NCBI GenBank assembly: GCA_024642645.1
Contig: JAHEAS010000232.1
Location: 1 to 6,136, forward strand
Reading direction: 5' to 3'
Length of the DNA stretch: 6,136 bases
DNA from: Saprospirales bacterium
GTDB taxonomy: Bacteria; Bacteroidota; Bacteroidia; Chitinophagales; Saprospiraceae
Position numbers and translations under genes: made by a program. Position 1 is the stretch's first letter; the number at the start of each line of letters is the position of its first letter. The notes below the pieces were generated by a model, which was given only the letters and a program-made list of their open reading frames with translations, searched no databases and was not told the origin of the DNA. This document shows, in pieces, positions 1-5,405 of the stretch.

Positions 1-520
1 ACATGCCGATATAGGAAAGCTGTTTGTTTTTGTCGTATTGGTCACGAAGTCGTTTGAGGTCGCCACCGTCGAGGTTTGGGAACTCGTGCTCCATACCTTG
101 CTGCTCCTTAATATAGGCGTCCCGAAGCCGTTTGTAGACGCCGGTATTGTACTTGGCCGAGTAAATCAATGCTGCATACCCGCCCCAAACGATGGGGGCT
201 TTCCACCAGCGTTTGTTGTACAGTTGCCCCCCACCGGGAAAGGCCAGCGACAGGTAAAGCGCCTTGTTTGGGTTGGGGTAATCTGCCTTGAAAGTACGGT
301 AGAGAAAGCGCCGCTTTTTGGTAGGAATGCTGTCCAAGATTGGCAAACTATCGGAAGAAATGGTGGAGTCAGCTACTATCAGCAGGCTGTCAGTCGGCAA
401 TGTATCTTGTTGAACAACAGGCAATTGCATGACATCCTGCACGGAGTCCGGCACTTGGGCAAGGCATTCGCCCATCCCGGCCATTGCCAGCAAAACCATG
501 TATAAAATACGTTCTTTCAT
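1..520 (-). CDS. DUF5683 domain protein, N-terminal 173 residues (runs off the left edge)
   Basis: The reading frame opens with ATG at 520-518 and stays open to the window edge, so the C-terminus is missing. Residues 1-21 look like a Sec signal peptide (MKER, a hydrophobic stretch, then ECLA|Q). Residues 23-67 are a low-complexity Asp/Ser/Leu/Pro linker. The recognisable part is residues 69-137: a basic KKRR start, an FPGGGQLYNKRWWKAPIV stretch at 94-111, then a probable membrane segment at about 108-122. This is the usual core of DUF5683, a Bacteroidota family of unknown biochemical function. KRLRD occurs twice (130-134 and 156-160), suggesting paired helical segments. The gene lies 58 bp downstream of parB on the same strand, with no terminator between them, so co-transcription is likely. 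An open frame on the opposite strand (38-505) is its shadow. The family call rests on recalled motif resemblance, not on a search. Confidence 0.85.
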   Translation of the reverse strand, partial: MKERILYMVLLAMAGMGECLAQVPDSVQDVMQLPVVQQDTLPTDSLLIVADSTISSDSLPILDSIPTKKRRFLYRTFKADYPNPNKALYLSLAFPGGGQLYNKRWWKAPIVWGGYAALIYSAKYNTGVYKRLRDAYIKEQQGMEHEFPNLDGGDLKRLRDQYDKNKQLSYIGM

Positions 521-578
521 TTTTGAAAAACGCCATGCCAAGGCAGCCGACGAGTACTTTTACCAAAAATTAACGCCA

Positions 579-1472
579 TCAATTTTTTTCCAATAAATCA
601 AGCAGCCGGTTCAAATCCTTGGTGGAAGTGAATGGGATGGCAATCTGTCCAGCACCTGTCGGTTTCACCTTCAACTGCACCTTTGCACCCAGGCGGTTGC
701 GTAGCGAGTCCTGCACATTTTGGTAGTCAGCACCGAGCTTGGGCTTGGCTGGCTTGGGCTTTTTTTCCTCGTTGTAGCTGCGTATCAGGTTTTCCGTCTC
801 CCGCACCGAGAGGTGGTCGGCCATGATGGTTTTGAAAATAGAATGCTGCATCGCAAAGTCCGTGATACCGAGCAGCGCACGGGCATGGCCCATCGAAATA
901 TTATCCTCCTTCAGGCCCTTTTGAATGTCAGGTGGAAGTTTGAGCAAGCGCAAAAAATTAGTAACAGTGCTCCGCTTTTTCCCCACCCGGTCGCCGAGGT
1001 TTTCATGCGTCAAGCTGCACTCGTCCATCAGTCGCTGATAAGTAATGGCAACCTCAATGGCGTTCAGGTCTTCCCGCTGGATGTTCTCAACCAGCGCCAT
1101 TTCAATCATCTCCTGGTCGTTGGCGAGGCGAATGTAGGCTGGCACCTCCGTAAAGCCTGCCAGTTTGGAGGCCCGCATACGGCGTTCACCGGAGATGAGT
1201 TGGTACTGTTTGTCTGCCAACCGCCGCACCGTAATAGGCTGTATCAGGCCATGCACCAACAACGATTCGGATAGTTCGGCCAACGCTTCTGGGTCGAACT
1301 CTGTACGTGGTTGGTACGGGTTCACTTCGATTTCTGCCAACGGAATCATTGCCACGGTATGTGTCAGTTCCCGCACCACCTCTACTTGTTTCTCATGTGA
1401 TTGTGCCTCAATATTGGTGAGAAGCGCCCTGACGCCCAGGCCAAGGGCTGCTTTTTTTGCTTGTTTTGCCAT
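579..1472 (-). CDS. parB: ParB/Spo0J family chromosome-partitioning protein
   Basis: This 297-residue protein has the full ParB order. The N-terminal GLGVRALL segment (about 11-18) corresponds to the ParA-contacting tail. The ParB/Srx-type CTP-binding domain (about 40-135) carries NPYQPR (51-56), GERRMRA (95-101) and ENIQREDLN (129-137). A helix-turn-helix lies at about 154-176 (LTHENLGDRVGKKRSTVTNF), then a linker helix, a Lys/Pro-rich hinge (about 238-246) and a C-terminal dimerisation domain (about 247-295). In the family, ParB loads at parS, closes as a CTP-dependent clamp, spreads along DNA and stimulates ParA. I chose ATG 1472-1470. The frame is open to an ATG at 1544, but those 24 extra residues (with CHSRRESNS) translate a non-coding palindromic repeat and match nothing in ParB. 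It sits 95 bp downstream of parA on the same strand. Length is normal for the family. Confidence 0.96.
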   Translation of the reverse strand: MAKQAKKAALGLGVRALLTNIEAQSHEKQVEVVRELTHTVAMIPLAEIEVNPYQPRTEFDPEALAELSESLLVHGLIQPITVRRLADKQYQLISGERRMRASKLAGFTEVPAYIRLANDQEMIEMALVENIQREDLNAIEVAITYQRLMDECSLTHENLGDRVGKKRSTVTNFLRLLKLPPDIQKGLKEDNISMGHARALLGITDFAMQHSIFKTIMADHLSVRETENLIRSYNEEKKPKPAKPKLGADYQNVQDSLRNRLGAKVQLKVKPTGAGQIAIPFTSTKDLNRLLDLLEKN

Positions 1473-1492
1473 TGAATTGATTGTTGAATTAG

Positions 1493-1507
1493 ATTCCCTG
1501 CGGGAAT
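1493..1507. repeat. Perfect 15-bp palindrome in the parA-parB spacer
   Basis: ATTCCC and GGGAAT flank a 3-bp centre (TGC). The surrounding bases on the minus strand (TGTCATTCCCGCAGGGAATC) resemble a short dispersed intergenic repeat seen in many bacterial genomes; that resemblance is from memory. It lies 21 bp upstream of the chosen parB start. It is not a parS-like site, since it lacks the CACGTG core. Confidence 0.6.
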
Positions 1508-1536
1508 GACAAGCAGTACAGTTTTTAGCAGCATCT

Positions 1537-1570
1537 GACTGCAAACTGTCAACTGCCTAACTGCCAACTA
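1537..1570. repeat. Degenerate 7-8 bp tandem phrase (AGTTGGC type on the minus strand)
   Basis: Read on the minus strand from the parA stop codon, the sequence runs AGTTGGC, AGTTAGGC, AGTTGAC, AGTTTGC, AGTC. This is about four and a half imperfect units. The first unit overlaps the TAG stop of parA, so the repeat begins exactly where coding constraint ends. No function is visible. Confidence 0.6.
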
Positions 1571-2344
1571 CCGCAACCCGTCTTTGTTCCGTTTCAAAAA
1601 TTCCTTTGCTAAGTTCAAAAAGTTAGTTGTACCACGGCTGCCTGCATCGTACATGATGACGGGCTGGTGCATATTCGGCGACTCGCTGATTTTGGCATTG
1701 CGGTGGATGATCGTGTCAAAAACTTTTTCCTTGTAAAAACTGCGCACCTCATTCACCACAACGTTGGCAAGGCGAAGACGGCTGTCGTACATGGAAAGCA
1801 AAATGCCCTCGATTTCAAGCTTTTTGTTGAAGTTCTGCTTGACCGAGTTGATGGTCTGCTGCAATTTGCCCAATCCTTCCAACGAAAAATATTCGCACTG
1901 CACTGGCACGATGACCGAGTCGGCAGCAGAGAGGGCATTCAGGGTGATGATGCCCAAGGACGGCAAGCAGTCAATGATGATGTAGTCGTAGCTGTCCCGC
2001 ACCCGATTGAGGATGCCTTCCAGCACGTACTCCCGCCTGTTCCGTGATACCAGCTCAATCTCGGCACCAACGAGGTCAATATGCGAAGGCATCAGGTGAA
2101 GGTTCGGCGTTTCAGTTTCGTAAATGGCCTCGGCAGGATCGGCGTCATTCACGAGGCAGTCGTAGATGCTTAGTTCAATGGCATCCTGAAAAATACCCAC
2201 CCCGGACGAAGAATTGGCCTGTGGGTCGGCGTCGACCAACAGCACTTTTTTCTCCAAGATGGCCAAGCAGGCCGCCAAGTTGATGGCCGTTGTGGTTTTG
2301 CCCACACCGCCTTTTTGATTAGCTATCGCAATTATTTTACCCAT
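1568..2344 (-). CDS. parA: ParA/Soj family chromosome-partitioning ATPase
   Basis: This 258-residue protein is a MinD/ParA-type deviant Walker ATPase. It has the deviant Walker A box KGGVGKTT at 11-18 with the signature lysine K11, the A' motif DADPQAN at 38-44, Walker B IIIDCLPSLG at 122-131 and an IVPVQCEYFSLEGL stretch after it. The RLRLANVVVNEV region in the C-terminal third matches the part that carries DNA-contacting basic residues in the family. There is no N-terminal HTH extension, so it is the short chromosomal (Soj) type rather than a P1-plasmid type. In the family, the ATP-bound dimer coats nucleoid DNA and is released by ParB, moving the origin region. The second residue after Walker B D125 is Leu where many homologues have Pro or Ser; this is probably lineage variation. 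It is followed by parB and preceded by the UPF0173 gene (108-bp spacer). Confidence 0.97.
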   Translation of the reverse strand: MGKIIAIANQKGGVGKTTTAINLAACLAILEKKVLLVDADPQANSSSGVGIFQDAIELSIYDCLVNDADPAEAIYETETPNLHLMPSHIDLVGAEIELVSRNRREYVLEGILNRVRDSYDYIIIDCLPSLGIITLNALSAADSVIVPVQCEYFSLEGLGKLQQTINSVKQNFNKKLEIEGILLSMYDSRLRLANVVVNEVRSFYKEKVFDTIIHRNAKISESPNMHQPVIMYDAGSRGTTNFLNLAKEFLKRNKDGLR

Positions 2345-2376
2345 GATATGGAAGGAAAAAGTACAAAGGAAAAAGG

Positions 2377-2384
2377 CAAAAGTA
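2377..2384 (-). promoter_or_regulatory. Possible -7 box upstream of parA
   Basis: The minus strand reads TACTTTTG, an exact fit to the Bacteroidota -7 form TAnnTTTG, 32 bp before the parA start codon. No TTTG or TTG is found at the usual -33 distance; the 28 bases upstream include two GGGCTATA copies instead. The surrounding spacer is T/C-rich low-complexity sequence, so a chance match is quite possible. Confidence 0.3.
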
Positions 2385-2388
2385 GGCG

Positions 2389-2410
2389 TATAGCCCAGTC
2401 TTTATAGCCC
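2389..2410. repeat. Direct repeat TATAGCCC x2 upstream of parA
   Basis: TATAGCCC occurs at 2389-2396 and again at 2403-2410, 14 bp start to start. The pair sits immediately upstream (minus-strand sense) of the possible -7 box at 2377-2384, where a regulator or a -33 element would lie. It may equally be part of the low-complexity spacer. Confidence 0.45.
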
Positions 2411-2428
2411 TTACCCATTGCCTCCTTC

Positions 2429-2458
2429 TTTTTACTTTTTACTTTAAACGTTTTACTT
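2429..2458. repeat. TTTTTACTT-type short repeats at the end of the UPF0173 gene
   Basis: The plus strand reads TTTTTACTTTTTACTTT, then a few bases, then TTTTACTT, giving three imperfect copies of TTTTACTT. The last copy overlaps the TAA stop of the UPF0173 gene at 2453-2455. On the minus strand this is an A-rich (AAAGTAAAAAG) stretch right after the stop, and it is not a hairpin terminator. Confidence 0.5.
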
Positions 2459-3139
2459 GAGGGAAATCCCCTCGCCAACGGGCGGCAAAAGTAGCCTTTT
2501 CCCTTTGGCTTCAAAAGCCTTTTTTGCGGCATCGTGGTCTATTTTTACTGGGGGGAAGGTATCAAAGTGGCAACCGATGATGGTATTGCACTCAATGAAC
2601 TCGGCAGCGATAGCCGCATCGTCGTAGCCCATCGTGAAATTATCGCCGATGGGTAGGATGGCAAAATCCAACTTTGGACAAGTTTGTGGGATGAGTTTCA
2701 TGTCCATGGTGAGGGCTGTATCGCCAGCGAAGTAGAAGCAACCTTCCGTGTCGTTCCAGATGACGAAGCCGCCGGGATTACCGCCGTAAGTGCCATCCGG
2801 CAGCACGCTGGAGTGGGTGGCGTACACGTATTTTACCCAGCCAAAATCAAATTTCCATTTGCCACCGTGGTTCAATCCGTGGCCGTTGATGCCCTTGCCT
2901 TGGTAATAGGTGACGATTTCATAATTGGAAATGAGGGTAGCGCCGTTGTTCTTCGCAATCCGCTCGGCATCCACCACATGGTCAGCATGACCGTGGGATA
3001 GTAGCACATAATCTGCCTTAATTGTGTTCACATCAATGCTGGCCGCAGCCGGGTTGGGGGAAATGAAAGGGTCGAAGACGAGGTTTTTGCCACCGAACTC
3101 GATTTGAAAGGACGAGTGGCCGAAGTAAGTGATGTTCAT
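2453..3139 (-). CDS. UPF0173 family metal-dependent hydrolase (metallo-beta-lactamase fold)
   Basis: This 228-residue protein matches the UPF0173/YtkL-type branch of the metallo-beta-lactamase superfamily along its length. It has an N-terminal YFGHSSF at 5-11, DPF at 23-25, the metal-binding HGHADH at 49-54, H109 in ATHSS, AGDT with metal-bridging D140, the family-typical LPIGDNFTMG at 162-171, and the last ligand H191 in GCHFDTFPP. All ligands for a two-metal site are present, so it should be active. It has no signal peptide and is probably cytosolic. The natural substrate is not established for most members, and I do not assign one. It is the first gene of the probable minus-strand unit, followed 108 bp later by parA. 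The start is ATG 3139-3137, right before the GHSSF strand, which leaves no room for a shorter form. Confidence 0.93.
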   Translation of the reverse strand: MNITYFGHSSFQIEFGGKNLVFDPFISPNPAAASIDVNTIKADYVLLSHGHADHVVDAERIAKNNGATLISNYEIVTYYQGKGINGHGLNHGGKWKFDFGWVKYVYATHSSVLPDGTYGGNPGGFVIWNDTEGCFYFAGDTALTMDMKLIPQTCPKLDFAILPIGDNFTMGYDDAAIAAEFIECNTIIGCHFDTFPPVKIDHDAAKKAFEAKGKRLLLPPVGEGISLK

Positions 3140-3160
3140 CTTGATTTTGTTTTAGAAGGG

Positions 3161-3168
3161 CAAAGGTA
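3161..3168 (-). promoter_or_regulatory. Candidate -7 box for the UPF0173-parA-parB unit
   Basis: The minus strand reads TACCTTTG, an exact match to TAnnTTTG, ending 21 bp before the ATG at 3139. That placement would give a short 5' leader of roughly 15 nt, which is common in this phylum. The -33 half is weak: the nearest TTG triplets are about 13 and 31 bp upstream instead of about 19-21. The identification rests on the -7 box and its position only. Confidence 0.45.
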
Positions 3169-3171
3169 GAG

Positions 3172-3183
3172 TGTTGTTCAACA
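3172..3183. repeat. 12-bp palindrome TGTTGTTCAACA
   Basis: Arms TGTTG (3172-3176) and CAACA (3179-3183) are perfect inverted copies around TT. They lie directly upstream of the TACCTTTG box on the minus strand, so a protein bound here could affect that promoter. It is short enough to arise by chance. Confidence 0.4.
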
Positions 3184-3201
3184 TGACTGATTCATTCAAG
3201 T

Positions 3202-3218
3202 TGGAAATGTTATTTCCA
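3202..3218. repeat. 17-bp perfect palindrome TGGAAATGTTATTTCCA
   Basis: The 7-bp arms TGGAAAT (3202-3208) and ATTTCCA (3212-3218) surround GTT. It sits in the 215-bp divergent region between the UPF0173 gene and the FAS1 lipoprotein gene, and just upstream of a TTACTTTG near-match to a plus-strand -7 box (3229-3236). Its shape and place suit a dimeric regulator's operator, but no regulator gene is in the window. Confidence 0.45.
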
Positions 3219-3303
3219 CACTCAGTTTTTACTTTGTTTAAATAATTTTTAAAAAAACTTAAACAAAACCAAAACCAAAACTACCCTACCCTGTTTCATG
3301 TCC

Positions 3304-3317
3304 GGTTTTACAAAACC
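3304..3317. repeat. 14-bp palindrome GGTTTTACAAAACC
   Basis: Arms GGTTTT and AAAACC are separated by AC. It is 37 bp upstream of the FAS1 gene start. Just before it, AAAACC units also recur in an A/C-rich run (about 3260-3290), so it may be a by-product of low-complexity sequence or a weak leader hairpin. Confidence 0.35.
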
Positions 3318-3354
3318 AAATGTTCCGATTTTCTAACCATAAAAATGTGTGACA

Positions 3355-4290
3355 ATGAAAAAACTAAGTTTCTTATTTAGCTTTTTAATGATTGGGTTGA
3401 TGACTACTTCATTCTTTGCTTGCAAAGATGAGGACGAGACCCCTACTCCAACGCCGCAGACCATTGCAGAAATTGCAGCTGGTGACACCCAATTCAGCAC
3501 CCTCGTGGCTGCACTTGAGCGTACCAACCTGACAAGCGTCTTAAATGGTACTGGCAATTACACTGTTTTCGCTCCGACAAATGCTGCTTTCACGGCTGCT
3601 GGCATTGATGTAAATGCTATTCCAGTTGACCAGTTGACGGATGTTCTGCTCTACCATGTGCTTGGGGCTACCGTGAAATCAACTGACTTGATGGAAGGTC
3701 AAACTTATGCATCCACTGCATCCAATGCAGGCCCTAACGATGCACAACTTTCGATTTTAGTTGAAAAAACAGGGGCAGCCGTTAAAGTTAATGGCACTGC
3801 CAATGTAACATCTGCGGATATATCCGCATCAAACGGTGTTATCCATGTAATTGATGACGTTCTTCTTCCACTCGATGTGGTTGGCCACGCAGCCGCCAAT
3901 TCCAACTTCACTTCATTGGTTGGTGCACTTGGTTCAGCTTCCGGTGACCTTGTCAGTGTATTAAGTGGCAATGGCCCATTCACGGTTTTTGCTCCGTTGA
4001 ACAGCGCCTTTGACGCCATCGCTTCCACTACTGCTACTTTGACTGCCGACCAATTGGCCAAGGTGCTGACTTACCATGTTGTTTCTGGCAACGTAGTTTC
4101 AGGCAGCTTGACTAACGCTATGTCCGTTGCAACTGTAAACGGTGAATCTTTCATTGTAAACATCAGCGGTGGCAATGTCACGATTACCGATGCCAACAAC
4201 AATGTATCCAATGTGGTACTCACAGATGTTCAGGGAACCAATGGTGTAATCCATGTACTCGACAAAGTAATTATCCCAGTAAGCCTCTGA
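3355..4290 (+). CDS. Lipoprotein with two FAS1 (fasciclin) domains, probably surface-exposed
   Basis: This 311-residue protein starts with a lipoprotein signal peptide ending SFFAC, with acylated C23. The residues right after it, KDEDE, fit the acidic lipoprotein export signal that sends Bacteroidota lipoproteins to the outer face of the outer membrane. A Thr/Pro spacer (29-34) follows. FAS1 domain 1 spans about 36-172, with YTVFAPTNAAF (69-79), LLYHVL (98-103) and NGVIHVIDDVLLP (160-172). FAS1 domain 2 spans about 178-309, with FTVFAPLNSAF (209-219), LTYHVV (238-243) and NGVIHVLDKVIIP near the end. FAS1 domains generally mediate adhesion or matrix contacts, and the ligand here is unknown. 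ATG 3355 is preferred over an in-frame GTG at 3349, because it gives a normal MKKLSF signal start behind an A-rich leader. It stands alone on the plus strand and ends 23 bp before a strong terminator. Confidence 0.94.
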   Translation: MKKLSFLFSFLMIGLMTTSFFACKDEDETPTPTPQTIAEIAAGDTQFSTLVAALERTNLTSVLNGTGNYTVFAPTNAAFTAAGIDVNAIPVDQLTDVLLYHVLGATVKSTDLMEGQTYASTASNAGPNDAQLSILVEKTGAAVKVNGTANVTSADISASNGVIHVIDDVLLPLDVVGHAAANSNFTSLVGALGSASGDLVSVLSGNGPFTVFAPLNSAFDAIASTTATLTADQLAKVLTYHVVSGNVVSGSLTNAMSVATVNGESFIVNISGGNVTITDANNNVSNVVLTDVQGTNGVIHVLDKVIIPVSL

Positions 4291-4313
4291 TTTTAAGTGA
4301 TTTTGTTTATTAG

Positions 4314-4350
4314 AAAAGCCCTGCCGACTTTGAGTTTGGCAGGGCTTTTT
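4314..4350 (+). terminator. Rho-independent terminator of the FAS1 lipoprotein gene
   Basis: A perfect 12-bp stem, AAAAGCCCTGCC (4314-4325) with GGCAGGGCTTTT (4338-4349), encloses a 12-nt loop and ends in TTTTT. It begins 23 bp after the TGA stop. The A-run on the left gives it some bidirectional character, but the minus-strand gene ending at 4528 is 178 bp away and separated by another hairpin. Confidence 0.9.
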
Positions 4351-4364
4351 ACTATTGTTAATTC

Positions 4365-4498
4365 AAGTTGCGGATAATTTAAGACTTGAGCTGGTTGATG
4401 GAGTTTATTAGGTTGATAAAGGTTGATTTTATCCCCAAGCTGCTAAATATCAACCTCTATCAACTAAATCAACCCTTATCAACCAGCATCCGCAACTT
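4365..4498. repeat. 134-bp interrupted inverted repeat of GTTGAT/ATCAAC units
   Basis: The outer arms AAGTTGCGGAT (4365-4375) and ATCCGCAACTT (4488-4498) are perfect 11-bp inverted copies. Inside them, CTGGTTGAT (4391-4399) pairs with ATCAACCAG (4478-4486). Further in, GGTTGAT at 4411-4417 and 4421-4427 faces ATCAACC/ATCAAC copies at 4449, 4459, 4468 and 4478 (start positions). The right-arm copies are spaced 9-10 bp, about one helical turn. The left arm has about 14 extra bases between its outer and inner blocks (4376-4390), so the fold has a bulge. The loop is about 4428-4448. It lies between convergent genes, after the FAS1 terminator and 30 bp before the end of the minus-strand gene. It looks like a REP/MITE-type non-coding element. 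It has no target-site duplication that I can see and no coding capacity. Confidence 0.8.
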
Positions 4499-4501
4499 AG
4501 G

Positions 4502-4519
4502 TTATTGTTCAGACAATAA
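4502..4519 (-). repeat. Small AT-rich hairpin after the duplicated secreted-protein gene
   Basis: TTATTGT (4502-4508) and ACAATAA (4513-4519) are perfect 7-bp arms around TCAG, starting 9 bp beyond the TAA stop at 4528-4530 on the minus strand. There is no T-run after it on that strand. It is a weak terminator candidate at best, and the larger hairpin at 4365-4498 follows immediately. Confidence 0.4.
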
Positions 4520-4527
4520 TTTATCCT

Positions 4528-5316
4528 TTACAGGGAATCCACCAACTCCCACATCTCCCGCTTTACCATCTTGCGGGTACCTTCTATTTGGCGGGCAATA
4601 TATTCCTCGCTCATGTCAGGATGGATTGTCTTCCAAGCACCTTCCGTGCTTGCGCCCACATTGTCCCATGAATCGTATAAGTCAACGGTAATGGCATTAT
4701 AGGTATCATGTGCACTTGGGATGGCAATACCATTCAATATCCAGCCGATTCGTTTACCGCTGTCAATGTCCATTTGATGGACTGGCTTCACCAGCTTGGT
4801 TTCCATGTTATAATACTCGTCCCAATGGCCTTCCGGCACGTCGAAGTAGTTGACCATGCAATATTTGAACGGCTTGTTATCCTTGTTGAAAGCTGCATCT
4901 TGAACGGCAAGTACCTCCGTCTTTACCAGTTCCCGGTAGTTCTCGGTGTTTTGCACCAAAGCCGTTTTTTCTTTGGGCACCAATTTTATGTAATCGTTGC
5001 TCCACGAATTGTACAATTTACCGAAACCCTTCCACCCACCTTTCACGGAGGTTACCGTAACAAAATTATACTCCGTGTTTGCACCCGCTGGGAAATTTAC
5101 AGCAAAGAGCTCCCAGTTTACGATGACGCCCTTTTTCAACCGGTCGGCGTGGATGGATTTCCAAGCTTTTTCGCATTCGATATACTGGTCCGTCATGCCC
5201 GGTTTTGTTTTCATGTAATCAACAATATACCAGGTTTGGTCATTGTCCTGTGCTGAAAGGTAGGAGGTGAGTGCCATGAAGGCGATCAAGGTGAATAATA
5301 CTTTTACTGTTTTCAT
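4528..5316 (-). CDS. Secreted protein of unknown function with internal tandem duplication
   Basis: I do not recognise the family. The 262-residue protein has a Sec signal peptide (MKTVKVLFTLIAFMALTS, cleavage likely after SA-22). The mature part is two related halves offset by 123-124 residues. YIVDYMKTKPGMTDQYIECE (30-49) matches YCMVNYFDVPEGHWDEYYNME (152-172) at Y, V, Y, G40/G163, D43/D166, Y45/Y168 and E49/E172. NWEL (67-70) matches GWIL (191-194). P76 matches P200, and YNFVTV (83-88) matches YNAITV (206-211). An alternation of strand, Gly, long helix and strands, ending in an aromatic-rich segment, suggests a tandem ferredoxin-like/dimeric alpha-beta barrel fold (as in ABM or EthD domains). 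That is inference only. A charged C-terminal tail carries KMVKREMWELV. There is no type 9 secretion domain. It is 104 bp downstream of the NTF2-like lipoprotein gene on the same strand and may share its transcript. Confidence 0.85.
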   Translation of the reverse strand: MKTVKVLFTLIAFMALTSYLSAQDNDQTWYIVDYMKTKPGMTDQYIECEKAWKSIHADRLKKGVIVNWELFAVNFPAGANTEYNFVTVTSVKGGWKGFGKLYNSWSNDYIKLVPKEKTALVQNTENYRELVKTEVLAVQDAAFNKDNKPFKYCMVNYFDVPEGHWDEYYNMETKLVKPVHQMDIDSGKRIGWILNGIAIPSAHDTYNAITVDLYDSWDNVGASTEGAWKTIHPDMSEEYIARQIEGTRKMVKREMWELVDSL

Positions 5317-5368
5317 TGTGATAAAATTTTGGTGAAGAAAAATGATGAATTGGTTGATTGAGGGTTAT

Positions 5369-5405
5369 ACTTCTCGCCATTAGCTTTTGGCTATTGGCGA
5401 GAAGT
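5369..5405. repeat. Strong 16-bp hairpin between the two minus-strand exported-protein genes
   Basis: ACTTCTCGCCATTAGC (5369-5384) pairs with GCTATTGGCGAGAAGT (5390-5405), with one mismatch and a 5-nt loop. It starts 15 nt after the stop of the lipoprotein gene on the minus strand. No T-run follows on that strand (TATAACCC), so classical termination is doubtful. It could stabilise the upstream mRNA end or give partial attenuation before the gene at 5316. The TTAGC/TTTTGGC/TATTGGC wording is a short phrase repeat like those in the other spacers. Confidence 0.7.

Noticed and set aside
38..505. Plus-strand open frame of 155 codons at the left end
   Set aside because: It lies wholly opposite the DUF5683 gene, whose minus-strand frame has a signal peptide and a recognisable family core; the plus translation resembles no protein.
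1473..1544. N-terminal extension of ParB to ATG 1544
   Set aside because: It translates a palindromic intergenic repeat, and the conserved ParB N-terminus begins at MAKQAKK (1472).
579..3139. parS centromere near parAB
   Set aside because: I looked for the conserved GTTTCACGTGAAAC-type palindrome and its CACGTG core and found none in the window; the ATTCCCTGCGGGAAT palindrome is unlike it.
3229..3236. TTACTTTG as the FAS1 gene promoter
   Set aside because: It misses the TA of TAnnTTTG by one position, and the nearest upstream TTG is 25 bp away, so it is too weak to list as a promoter.
3349..3354. GTG start for the FAS1 lipoprotein
   Set aside because: ATG at 3355 gives a standard lipoprotein signal start; GTG would add only two residues with no support.
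4391..4486. Regularly spaced ATCAAC copies as a CRISPR array
   Set aside because: Units are only 6-9 bp with 2-4 bp between them, they occur in inverted orientation on the two arms, and no cas genes are present.
4708..5256. Plus-strand open frame of 182 codons opposite the secreted protein
   Set aside because: The minus-strand frame has a signal peptide and an internal domain duplication; the plus frame is its shadow.
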